Positions 1 to 5,616 of a DNA stretch of 5,877 bases are shown piece after piece. The position numbers were made by a program, and so were the translations under genes. Within the stretch, counting starts at the first letter, position 1; each line of letters begins with the position of its first letter. The notes under the pieces are model-generated. The model searched no databases. It was not told where the DNA came from and saw nothing but the letters and a program-made list of their open reading frames with translations. This DNA comes from Hyphomicrobiaceae bacterium (GTDB taxonomy: Bacteria > Pseudomonadota > Alphaproteobacteria > Rhizobiales > Hyphomicrobiaceae), in assembly GCA_021775715.1 (NCBI GenBank), contig JAJFHI010000157.1:1-5877 (forward strand). Reading direction: 5' to 3'.

Positions 1-72
1 GGCAAAGAGCCCGTATTTGAACTACGCGACCGACTGGGCAAGAAGCCGAAGAAAACCGGATCGGATGACTAA
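1..72 (+). CDS. C-terminal end of an upstream gene, probably DUF3305 family (partial)
   Basis: Frame 1 is open from the first base and reads GKEPVFELRDRLGKKPKKTG followed by SDD and a TAA stop at 70-72. Only 23 residues are visible, basic and probably unstructured. The identification comes mainly from context: the next gene is a clear DUF3306 protein, and DUF3305 genes usually lie directly upstream of DUF3306 genes in formate dehydrogenase clusters. The stop overlaps the start of the next gene by 8 bases (65-72), which suggests one mRNA and coupled translation. That a coding 3' end is present is fairly secure; the family name is inference. Confidence 0.55.
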   Translation, partial: GKEPVFELRDRLGKKPKKTGSDD

Positions 73-820
73 GGCACCACTTGATAAGACTGCCGACGGC
101 GATAACGGCGACGACTTCCTGACACGATGGTCGCGGCGCAAACAGGCTGTGCAGTCTGGTATGGTTGTTGCTGAAGATGTCGCCGAAGATGACCAGCAAT
201 CAGAAACTTCGATTGATGCGATTGGCGAGTACGATGCTGCCAATATGACATCGGCGTGTGACGGCGTACCTAGTGACAACGGTAAGCCTGAGCCACCGGT
301 CGAACATGAGCTTGCCAATTCAGATTTCGAAGCATTGGATTTTGGGTCCGACTACCAGCCGTTCATGGATCGTGATGTGCCGGACGATGTGCGTAACAAG
401 GCGTTGCGTAAGTTGTGGGTATCCGACCCAATCCTGGCGAACATGGATGGGCTGGACGACTACTGCGAGGACTACACAGATGCTGCCATGGTGCCCGTTG
501 GCGCGGTGAAGACGGCCTACCGAATTGGCCAGGGCTTTCTGTCTGACACTGAGGTTGCAGAGTGGGAGGCCTTGGGCAAACCACCGGTCGAGCCAGATAG
601 TGAGGCGGAGCCGGTCGATGTTGTTGCGGATGACACAGAGGCCAACACGGCAAATTCAGAACAAAACCTAGAGATCGCGGACGTTGACACTGATCCCTGG
701 GCCGACGAGCTGGGTGACACGGAGGGAGCCGGGTGTGGCGTGGCCGTCAAATATGAAGAAGCGCGTTTGCACGAAGAAGACGATGATCGAGACGCCGCCG
801 ACGAGGCTTCGAATTCTTAA
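65..820 (+). CDS. DUF3306 domain protein (formate dehydrogenase-associated)
   Basis: This is a 251-residue soluble, very acidic protein with no signal peptide. Two parts mark the DUF3306 family: an N-terminal FLTRWSRRK block at residues 18-26, and the core at about residues 91-139, which contains FMDRDVPDDVRNKALRKLW and then NMDGLDDYCEDYTD. The linker between them and the tail after about residue 165 are rich in Asp and Glu and look disordered. DUF3306 proteins have no settled biochemical role; they recur beside DUF3305, ferredoxin-like and formate dehydrogenase genes, so an accessory role for a molybdenum enzyme is the usual inference. The ATG at 65 is chosen because it overlaps the upstream stop (ATGACTAA) and leads straight into the conserved block; an in-frame TTG at 17 would add 16 unrelated basic residues. 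The gene ends 10 bases before the convergent subtilase-like gene, and no clear terminator hairpin is visible between them. Confidence 0.85.
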   Translation: MTKAPLDKTADGDNGDDFLTRWSRRKQAVQSGMVVAEDVAEDDQQSETSIDAIGEYDAANMTSACDGVPSDNGKPEPPVEHELANSDFEALDFGSDYQPFMDRDVPDDVRNKALRKLWVSDPILANMDGLDDYCEDYTDAAMVPVGAVKTAYRIGQGFLSDTEVAEWEALGKPPVEPDSEAEPVDVVADDTEANTANSEQNLEIADVDTDPWADELGDTEGAGCGVAVKYEEARLHEEDDDRDAADEASNS

Positions 821-830
821 GTTCTTGTTT

Positions 831-1754
831 TTATGGCGTTGCCTGATCAGGGTCCTTGATCCAGCCCGAGCGCGCGATTGTTTTGCTTTTCTCCGATTGT
901 TTCGCAATCGCCAAGATCTCTTTTTTCATCGCTGCCCCATTGAGCTCCGGTTTGGTCTCTGCAAGACGTGCGGCCATCGCAGCGATCCGTGCGGCAGCTA
1001 TTGCTGAACCAGCATAGAGTTTTTCTGTGTTGTCGGCGGCAAGGCCCATAACACCTGATCCGGTCGCAGCGATATCCACCGAGTTCGAGCCAAAGTTTGC
1101 ACCCGCCGTTCGTGTGCCATCGGGTTCCGTTGCGGTGACCACAATGAGGTTAGGTAATTTTAGGTTTGCCGGAAAGTTTGGCGTCTTGTCGATGTCACGG
1201 TCTTCGTCACCGGCCGCGGCAACAAACAAAAGCTTCTCGAAGTGCTTTGCTGCTTTCTCAAACAAAACCCAAGTTTCGGCGACGTCACCGGTCCAGGGTA
1301 TCAGGACAATACGCACCGGGCTTTGCCCGGCCATCGCAGCCGTGCGGCCAATCTTCTCGCCATCTTCCGGGTTTAGTTTGAAAATCGCAAGCCGGGCCTT
1401 CGGCGCCTCGCGTGCGATTATGCTGGCCAATGTCGTGCCAGGACGCATTTTAGTTTGACCGGCAGCAATTGTTGCTTCGAACGGCAAACCGTCGTCATCG
1501 ATAAAATCAAAGCCGATTGGGTTGCCTTCGCCGTCGCGCGCAAGCCGTTTTGCAATGCCAGGTGCAGTGTAGTCGATACCGGGTCCGAAAATCGCAACAG
1601 CGACACCGCCTGGATCAAGGCCCGCTGGAACGTTGGGTTCTTTTGCAAGTGCCAGACACGCGCACGCAAGCATAGCGGCGAAAAACACCGCGATGCCAAC
1701 CGAATTGTCGACAAACCGGATTGCCCCGGCCGTCTTGATACAGCGGTTCATCAT
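831..1754 (-). CDS. Secreted S8 subtilisin-like pseudopeptidase
   Basis: The product is 307 residues. Residues 1-37 form a signal peptide: basic start, hydrophobic stretch 19-37, and a plausible cleavage after LALA, so the mature protein should be periplasmic. The rest follows the S8 subtilase fold in order: an Asp-site strand VAIFGPGIDYTAP (53-65), a His-site segment PGTTLASIIAREAP (105-118), the FVAAAGDEDRD strand (177-187), the PNLIVVTAT strand (201-209) and a Ser-site helix AGSAIAAARIAAMAARL (248-264). Every catalytic position is changed: Asp to Gly57, His to Thr108, oxyanion Asn to Asp183 and Ser to Ala251. It should therefore not cleave peptide bonds and may bind or scaffold a partner. 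The tandem ATGATG start overlaps the mobB stop by 4 bases and is preceded by AAAGAGG, so it is the last gene of a mobA-mobB operon. Fold assignment is strong; function is unknown. Confidence 0.82.
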   Translation of the reverse strand: MMNRCIKTAGAIRFVDNSVGIAVFFAAMLACACLALAKEPNVPAGLDPGGVAVAIFGPGIDYTAPGIAKRLARDGEGNPIGFDFIDDDGLPFEATIAAGQTKMRPGTTLASIIAREAPKARLAIFKLNPEDGEKIGRTAAMAGQSPVRIVLIPWTGDVAETWVLFEKAAKHFEKLLFVAAAGDEDRDIDKTPNFPANLKLPNLIVVTATEPDGTRTAGANFGSNSVDIAATGSGVMGLAADNTEKLYAGSAIAAARIAAMAARLAETKPELNGAAMKKEILAIAKQSEKSKTIARSGWIKDPDQATP

Positions 1755-2350
1755 AAAGGCCTCTTTGCGCCGCCGCTTGTTGGCGCACTGGGCGCGGCAT
1801 GCGTGACATCGCGCTTTTTGATAGGGCCCACGGTCGCATCGATAAAGCTGGCGATGGTGGCGACGTCATCAAGCGAGAACACCTGCAAAGATGTGCTGGT
1901 AATCTCATGGTCTGCGGCAATTGCGATAACGAGGCGGTCGTCGTCCGCTAGCGGCGTGGTGGTTTTCGCCGCCTGTCGCCGAGCTTCGATCTTCGGGATC
2001 GCCGCAGACTTATAACCTTCAACGATAATTAGGTCCGCTGGCGCCAGCCATCGAATAACTTCGTCAAAGTTTGGCTCCGGCTGATCCACATGCTCTGTGA
2101 TGACGGCAGAACGATTTCCCGACACGATGGCGACCTGTCCCGCACCGGCGCGGCGATGGCGCGCGCTGTCGGTCTCACCATCATCGACCTGAAATTCGTG
2201 ATGGGCGTGTTTCACAGTCGCAACGCGAAACCCTCGCTGCGTAAACTCTTCGACAAGCCGCACAGCAAGAGTTGTTTTGCCGGACTTTTTCCAGCCCGCA
2301 ATGCCGATAATTGGTGTGTCTTTGTTGGGATGGATCAGTTGGCGGGTCAT
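1751..2350 (-). CDS. mobB: Molybdopterin-guanine dinucleotide biosynthesis adaptor MobB
   Basis: The product is a 199-residue cytoplasmic GTP-binding P-loop protein of the MobB family, which assists MobA in attaching GMP to molybdopterin. Visible motifs are the Walker A GWKKSGKTT at residues 19-27, the family block VKHAHHEFQVDDGETDSARH at 46-65 followed by RRAGA, and DLIIVEGYK at 106-114. The domain occupies about residues 12-175; the last 25 residues (Pro/Ala/Lys-rich) look like a tail. The ATG at 2350 overlaps the mobA stop by 4 bases (ATGA), and an AGGA ribosome site lies 9 bases upstream inside the mobA 3' end. The stop overlaps the start of the subtilase-like gene in the same way. Length and motif order are normal for the family. 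Confidence 0.95.
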   Translation of the reverse strand: MTRQLIHPNKDTPIIGIAGWKKSGKTTLAVRLVEEFTQRGFRVATVKHAHHEFQVDDGETDSARHRRAGAGQVAIVSGNRSAVITEHVDQPEPNFDEVIRWLAPADLIIVEGYKSAAIPKIEARRQAAKTTTPLADDDRLVIAIAADHEITSTSLQVFSLDDVATIASFIDATVGPIKKRDVTHAAPSAPTSGGAKRPL

Positions 2351-2997
2351 GTCTGCGCGTCCTGGTTGGCAAATATTCTACGTGCTTCGTCGAGTTCATC
2401 GGGCGTATTGGCGTTGAAGAACGGGTCGATTGTGTTCTCACCCACTCGGATTTCCGGAAAGTGGACGAAGACGGTACCATGACGGTCGGTCCAGGCGAGC
2501 ACTTTGCGAACACCGTCTTTGAGGGCGGCTTCCAGATTGTCGGCAAATGCGACCGGCCAAATTCCGATAACCGGCTGGCGTCCGGCATCCGACTTTGCCA
2601 ATGCAATCGCGGCGTCCGGCTGTTCGTCCAGCGCTGACGCCAATTTTTCAGCGAGGTCGAGCGGCAACAATGGCGTGTCCGTCGGCGCGGTTAGAATGTG
2701 GGTGGCATCGGGTGCGTTGTCAGCTGTCCACCTCAACCCGGCAAGAACACCGGCAAGCGGTCCCGGATTGTCAGCGATCGTATCTGCGAACACAGGCAGG
2801 CCGAATTCTGCGAACCGGTCGGGGTCGCCGTTTGCATTGATGGCCACACGGTTAACCTGGTGCCCAACACGGTCGGCGACATGGCCGAGCATGGGTCTGC
2901 CAGCGATTGCCTGAAGTCCCTTGTCGCCACCACCCATACGGCGCGACTGCCCGCCCGCAAGCAGGATGCCGACGATATTTGAATTGGGCTGGGTCAT
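2347..2997 (-). CDS. mobA: Molybdenum cofactor guanylyltransferase MobA
   Basis: The product is a 216-residue cytoplasmic nucleotidyltransferase that joins GMP from GTP to Mo-molybdopterin, giving the MGD cofactor used by enzymes of the DMSO reductase family such as formate dehydrogenase. Motifs in order: LAGGQSRRMGGGDKGL (13-28), the GTP-binding and catalytic loop; INANGD (53-58); DNPGPLAGVLAGL (76-88); APTDTPLLP (104-112), containing the metal-binding Asp; and FFNANTPDEL (193-202). The frame stays open further upstream, to an ATG at 3201, but the extra 68 residues are Cys/Arg/Ser-rich and unlike MobA. The ATG at 2997 puts the catalytic loop at the usual distance from the N terminus, although its ribosome site is weak. 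It is the first gene of mobA-mobB-subtilase. Confidence 0.95.
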   Translation of the reverse strand: MTQPNSNIVGILLAGGQSRRMGGGDKGLQAIAGRPMLGHVADRVGHQVNRVAINANGDPDRFAEFGLPVFADTIADNPGPLAGVLAGLRWTADNAPDATHILTAPTDTPLLPLDLAEKLASALDEQPDAAIALAKSDAGRQPVIGIWPVAFADNLEAALKDGVRKVLAWTDRHGTVFVHFPEIRVGENTIDPFFNANTPDELDEARRIFANQDAQT

Positions 2998-3172
2998 GCG
3001 GGATCTTATGATCTCTTTTTTGTTGTGGCGGACGATCGCATCGATTTGTGAGGCTACACCATTGGTTTTTGACAACAAACTTCTCGAAAGACAGCATTTG
3101 CGACACTCGGTGTTGCCATCATGTCTCGACGGTTTTCTCAACAATGTGCTAGCACAATTTTGGGAGCAGAGA
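2998..3172. promoter_or_regulatory. Divergent intergenic region between mobA and the copper-type cluster
   Basis: These 175 bases separate two divergently transcribed units and must hold both promoters. It is AT-richer than the flanking genes. On the + strand TTGACA at 3069-3074 is a perfect -35 box, but the hexamer 17 bases later, CAGCAT at 3092-3097, matches only three of six -10 positions. On the - strand the same spot reads TTGTCA, with no good -10 partner. A 12-base palindrome lies close to the downstream start codon and is listed separately. Promoter placement is tentative. Confidence 0.35.
3145..3156. promoter_or_regulatory. Perfect 12-base palindrome, candidate operator
   Basis: TGTGCTAGCACA is its own reverse complement and lies 16 bases before the DUF2946 start codon, just upstream of its GGGAG ribosome site (3162-3166). 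With no loop it would make a poor RNA hairpin, so a binding site for a dimeric regulator is the more natural reading. It is also flanked by ACAAT direct repeats at 3141-3145 and 3154-3158. No regulator can be named from the sequence. Confidence 0.4.
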
Positions 3173-3592
3173 ATGAACAGATTGCGCACAAAAGGAAACA
3201 AACGACTGGGCGTTGGGTTCGCATTGGCGGGTCTCGTGTGTCAGCTCGTGTTGTCGTTGCTGCATGTTCCCGGCGCGATGGCGGCCCAAAGCGTTTCTGA
3301 AACGGGCAAACTTGTCACCATTATCTGTACGCCGACCGGCGTTAAACGCGTCGTCATTGACATTGATGGTTCGGGTATTCCGGCCGATATCCCTGAAGAC
3401 GGTGAAGATCTAACGGCCAATTGTCCGGTTTGTCTTAGTCTCGGTGGCGTGGCATTGGCCGTGCTGCCGGATGTCGTAAATATGGCGACGCCAGTTATTT
3501 TACCACGTAAGTTTGGCCATCAGTTCGAGTCAGCCAATTTGCATGGTCTACGCTTTCGTGCGTCTCAGCGTGCACCGCCACTCCAAGCCTGA
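3173..3592 (+). CDS. Exported DUF2946 family protein with CPxC motif
   Basis: The product is a small 139-residue protein. Residues 1-38 form a signal peptide: a basic MNRLRTKGNKR start, a hydrophobic stretch at about 13-32, and an AMA cleavage site. The mature part has the DUF2946 pattern: LVTIICTPTG (47-56) with Cys52, an Asp/Glu-rich middle, then NCPVCLSLGGVAL (83-95) with Cys84 and Cys87, and a C-terminal tail ending in RAPPLQA. The two CPVC cysteines plus Cys52 are plausible metal or redox ligands. DUF2946 genes often accompany copper-related genes, and here a PCu(A)C chaperone and a His/Met-rich barrel follow. The biochemical role of the family is not established. The start at 3173 is supported by GGGAG six bases upstream and by the signal peptide; the frame is open further upstream to 2921, but that part overlaps mobA on the other strand. 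Confidence 0.8.
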   Translation: MNRLRTKGNKRLGVGFALAGLVCQLVLSLLHVPGAMAAQSVSETGKLVTIICTPTGVKRVVIDIDGSGIPADIPEDGEDLTANCPVCLSLGGVALAVLPDVVNMATPVILPRKFGHQFESANLHGLRFRASQRAPPLQA

Positions 3593-3606
3593 AATTAACG
3601 ATAGGG

Positions 3607-3620
3607 CCTGCCGTCGCAGG
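3607..3620 (+). other. Small hairpin in the gap after the DUF2946 gene
   Basis: CCTGC (3607-3611) and GCAGG (3616-3620) can form a perfect 5-pair GC-rich stem with a 4-base loop, 15 bases after the DUF2946 stop. The sequence that follows, ACGTTTCATG, has only a short T run, so at most it is a weak attenuator or 3'-end-stabilising stem. The rest of the 108-base gap (3593-3700) shows no clear promoter. Confidence 0.25.
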
Positions 3621-3700
3621 ACGTTTCATGTTTGCAAAGTGCGTTTTGTCTCGCGCCTTGCCTGTGTGATAGATCATCGATTCAAGCTGGAACTGTACAT

Positions 3701-4228
3701 ATGAAAAATCTTCTTAACTGCCGCCCATTGGCCGGCACTTTCGCTGCTGTTATTACCACGTCCCTTCTCGCTGCCGGTCCGGCAATGTCGGAGCCAGGCG
3801 CTTCGGGACACCATAGTGGCAACGGCCATCACGCTCATCGCCCCGACAGTCACGCACCGATTGGTGTGATGGGCGAACATATGCACAAGAAGGGCGAGGG
3901 CATGTTGTCGTACCGCGCCATGCGTATGGAGATGGACGGTAACCGCATCGGTTCCGACAGCGTGTCGCCTGAGACGATCGCGACGACTGTGCCAAACCGC
4001 TTCTTCGGCCGCCCGATGCAGCCGCCGACACTGCGGGTTGTGCCAACGCGCATGACGATGGACATGCACATGTTCGGCATGATGTATGCGCCAACCAACA
4101 ACCTGACGCTGATGGCGATGGTCAACTACATCGAAAAGGAAATGGATCACGTCACCTTCCGCGGTCCGCGCGGCACAACCCGTCGTGGCACCTTCACGAC
4201 GAAATCGGAAGGCATCGGCGACACCTAA
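3701..4228 (+). CDS. N-terminal part of the interrupted transporter as it would be translated
   Basis: If the TAA at 4226-4228 is real and obeyed, the product is 175 residues: the signal peptide, the His-rich linker and only the first few strands of the barrel, ending GIGDT. Such a fragment would not be expected to form a stable pore. The ATG at 3701 is preceded by GGA at 3689-3691, a modest ribosome site, and opens directly into the signal peptide; the frame extends upstream only to a non-ATG codon at 3632 with unrelated residues. Confidence 0.6.
   Translation: MKNLLNCRPLAGTFAAVITTSLLAAGPAMSEPGASGHHSGNGHHAHRPDSHAPIGVMGEHMHKKGEGMLSYRAMRMEMDGNRIGSDSVSPETIATTVPNRFFGRPMQPPTLRVVPTRMTMDMHMFGMMYAPTNNLTLMAMVNYIEKEMDHVTFRGPRGTTRRGTFTTKSEGIGDT
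4226..4228 (+). other. In-frame nonsense codon inside the transporter gene
   Basis: The local codons are GGC GAC ACC TAA ATC GGC GGG. TAA serves as the ordinary terminator of the genes ending at 72, 820 and 831 (minus strand), so the code is not reassigned here. It is neither TGA nor TAG, which excludes selenocysteine and pyrrolysine. One base change restores a sense codon; Lys (AAA) is the best fit to the family. Confidence 0.85.
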
Positions 4229-4276
4229 ATCGGCGGGCTTTACCGGCTATATGACGATCCCATCAATCACGTCCAT

Positions 4277-4834
4277 TTGAATCTCGGAGTGAGCCTGCCG
4301 ACGGGTAGCATCACCGAACGTGACACTGTTTTGGCCCCAACGGGGGCACGGCCAAACCTGCGCTTGCCGTATCCGATGCAACTTGGCAGTGGCACATTCG
4401 ATCTGCTGCCGGGCCTCACCTACACCGCCAAACTTGGCAACGTTTCTTGGGGTGCGCAGTATCGCGCCGACATTCGTCTTGAGAATGAAAATGACGAGGG
4501 CTATGCGCTTGGCGATAAGCACGCGTTCACCAGTTGGGTCGCCTATAAGGTGACGCCGTGGGCCAGCACCTCGTTCCGCATCGATGCCATGACGCAGGAC
4601 AGCGTCAGCGGTATAGACCCAAACATTGTCGCGCCCGTGCAAACTGCTGACCCGGAAAACCAAGGCGGTGAGCGTGTTGACCTTATTTGGGGCGTTAACC
4701 TGCTTGGCCAGGAAGGTGCTGTTAAAGGTCATCGTTTGGCCGCCGAGTTCGGACTTCCTGTTTACCAAGACCTCAACGGCTCGCAGTTAGAAACCGACTG
4801 GACCGTGACACTTGGTTGGCAGAAAGCATTTTGA
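4277..4834 (+). CDS. C-terminal part of the interrupted transporter (fragment)
   Basis: The frame after the stop is open from 4229 and could begin at a TTG at 4277, giving 185 residues. It holds the remaining beta strands and the C-terminal Phe but no signal peptide, so even if reinitiated it could not reach the outer membrane. No ribosome site is evident before 4277. It is best read as the second half of the broken gene, not as an independent protein. It ends 24 bases before the PCu(A)C start. Confidence 0.45.
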   Translation: MNLGVSLPTGSITERDTVLAPTGARPNLRLPYPMQLGSGTFDLLPGLTYTAKLGNVSWGAQYRADIRLENENDEGYALGDKHAFTSWVAYKVTPWASTSFRIDAMTQDSVSGIDPNIVAPVQTADPENQGGERVDLIWGVNLLGQEGAVKGHRLAAEFGLPVYQDLNGSQLETDWTVTLGWQKAF

Positions 4835-4858
4835 TCCGTGTTGAAGGAAAATAGACAG

Positions 4859-5410
4859 ATGAAGAGTTCAAATGTAATCGCGCGGATCTGTGGCGCATTG
4901 CTTGTTATCGCGATGATGGCGCCGGCGGTGTCGGCGCATGAGTACAAAGCCGGCGGGATGATCATCGATCACCCGTGGGCGCGGCCATCGATTGGCACAG
5001 TCAAAAATGGCGCCGCGTATTTCGTGCTCGACAATCTCAGTGATACCGATGATCGCCTTGTTTCTATCAAGACCGATATCGCAGCACGTGCCGAGATCCA
5101 CGAGACCGTGATGAAGGACGGCTACGCCAAGATGGCGGCGATCCAGGGCGGTCTTGCTGTTCCGAAAAACAGCAAGGTCGCGTTGGCACCACGCGGCAAG
5201 CACGTCATGCTGTTCGGCCTGAAACAGAAGCTTGAAGACGGCCAATCGTTTCCAATGACGCTTGTGTTTGAAAAGTCCGGCGAAGTTGCAGTCGTCGTCA
5301 AGATCGAAACGCCAAAGGATGCCGGCGAGGCTGTCGACCATTCCAAGCACGGCGGTGGTGGTAAAAAAATGGACCACTCCCATGGCCACGACGATGATCG
5401 CGGGAGTTAG
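4859..5410 (+). CDS. Periplasmic copper chaperone PCu(A)C
   Basis: The product is 183 residues. The signal peptide (1-26, cleavage after VSA) would leave His27 as the mature N terminus. The PCu(A)C domain runs from about 30 to 150 and carries the family's metal motif: His81, ten residues, Met92, twenty-two residues, then His115-Val-Met117. The block DHPWARPSIGTVKNGAAYF (37-55) is also typical. A His/Gly/Lys/Asp tail (161-180; His161, 164, 173, 175 and 177) is a probable extra metal-binding region. Family members carry Cu(I) in the periplasm, usually to cytochrome oxidase CuA assembly, sometimes with Sco proteins, or act in copper tolerance; no oxidase gene is visible here. ATG 4859 is chosen over an in-frame GTG at 4838 because GAAGGA at 4843-4848 is a good ribosome site and the signal peptide starts directly. 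It follows the transporter by 24 bases, so the broken gene upstream could have polar effects. Confidence 0.92.
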   Translation: MKSSNVIARICGALLVIAMMAPAVSAHEYKAGGMIIDHPWARPSIGTVKNGAAYFVLDNLSDTDDRLVSIKTDIAARAEIHETVMKDGYAKMAAIQGGLAVPKNSKVALAPRGKHVMLFGLKQKLEDGQSFPMTLVFEKSGEVAVVVKIETPKDAGEAVDHSKHGGGGKKMDHSHGHDDDRGS

Positions 5411-5590
5411 AATTTAGCTCCACCCACCGCCGTCTATCCGGTGTCCTGGCAGAGCCGGGGTGGCGATCTTGCGGGTGAATTTGCTCGGATTAACGGGGGC
5501 AGATGCGCTTTCTCATGACCCGCGGCAATGGCAAGACGACAGCCACCTTGGTTTCGATTTCACGGGAATGACGGGTGCGGGGACAGGTCG
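5411..5590. other. Non-coding stretch after PCu(A)C; possible weak terminator and degenerate repeat
   Basis: No credible gene is seen on either strand. CACCG at 5425-5429 can pair with CGGTG at 5439-5443, and CCACCC at 5420-5425 with GGGTGG at 5458-5463, but they share base 5425 and no T run follows, so a terminator is doubtful. At 5552-5575 the sequence CACGGGAATGACGGG, preceded by TTTCGATTT, resembles one arm of a dispersed intergenic repeat common in proteobacteria, here without a matching arm. Confidence 0.35.
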
Positions 5591-5616
5591 GGAACCTTTT
5601 GACGGGCCCATTCGTC
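5591..5616 (+). promoter_or_regulatory. Probable ECF-sigma promoter (GGAAC-N17-CGTC)
   Basis: GGAAC at 5591-5595 and CGTC at 5613-5616 are separated by 17 bases. This closely matches the GGAAC-N16/17-CGTT form used by alphaproteobacterial ECF sigma factors, including EcfG. It would start transcription around 5622, about 35 bases before the sigma factor start codon, which is a natural distance. Control by the encoded sigma factor itself, or by the general stress sigma factor EcfG, are the two plausible readings. An alternative sigma-70 pair here (TTGACG and TATAGT) has a spacer of only 12 bases. Confidence 0.55.

Larger units (their letters stand above)
3701..4834 (+). pseudogene. Outer-membrane beta-barrel transporter (phenol_MetA_deg type), split by an in-frame TAA
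   Basis: From ATG 3701 to TGA 4832-4834 one continuous frame encodes 376 residues plus one stop codon, TAA at 4226-4228 (codon 176). A signal peptide covers about residues 1-30. A His-rich segment follows (His37, 38, 43, 44, 46, 51, 60 and 62), then MHKKGEGMLSYRAMRMEMDG (61-80) and a Met/His cluster TMDMHMFGMM (119-128). After the stop the frame resumes with IGGLYRLYDD, HLNLGVSLPTGSITERD, LPYPMQLGSGTFDLLPGLTY and a C-terminal GWQKAF, the final Phe being typical of outer-membrane barrels. This is the layout of the transporter family met beside DUF2946 and PCu(A)C genes, with GDTKIG-like sequence expected where GDT-stop-IG stands. No frameshift is present, so the lesion is one base (for example AAA to TAA). 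It may be a young pseudogene, a sequencing error or, less likely, a readthrough site. Copper or other metal passage is inferred from context. Confidence 0.82.

Noticed and set aside
811..835. Bidirectional terminator between the DUF3306 and subtilase-like genes
   Set aside because: There is a T-rich stretch and small palindromes (GAATTC, CTTAAG) but no GC-rich stem next to the T run.
1027..1458. 143-residue open frame on the + strand
   Set aside because: It is antisense to the subtilase-like gene, has no ribosome site and no recognisable domain; the opposite strand carries clear fold motifs.
2921..3172. 84-residue upstream extension of the DUF2946 frame
   Set aside because: It overlaps mobA on the other strand and would bury the clear signal peptide; ATG 3173 has a good ribosome site.
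2998..3201. 68-residue N-terminal extension of MobA from an ATG at 3201
   Set aside because: The extra residues are Cys/Arg/Ser-rich, precede the normal MobA start and would cover the divergent promoter region and the DUF2946 ribosome site.
4226..4228. Stop codon reassignment or special amino acid insertion
   Set aside because: TAA ends several other genes in the window, and selenocysteine and pyrrolysine use TGA and TAG.
4247..4768. 173-residue open frame on the - strand
   Set aside because: It mirrors the transporter gene's C-terminal half, which has clear family-like beta-barrel sequence; the antisense product resembles nothing.
4868..5389. 173-residue open frame on the - strand
   Set aside because: It is antisense to the PCu(A)C gene, which has its full metal-binding motif and signal peptide.
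5503..5571. 22-codon frame containing GNGKTT, resembling a Walker A motif
   Set aside because: It is far too short, has no conserved context and no strand or helix partner for a P-loop; chance resemblance.
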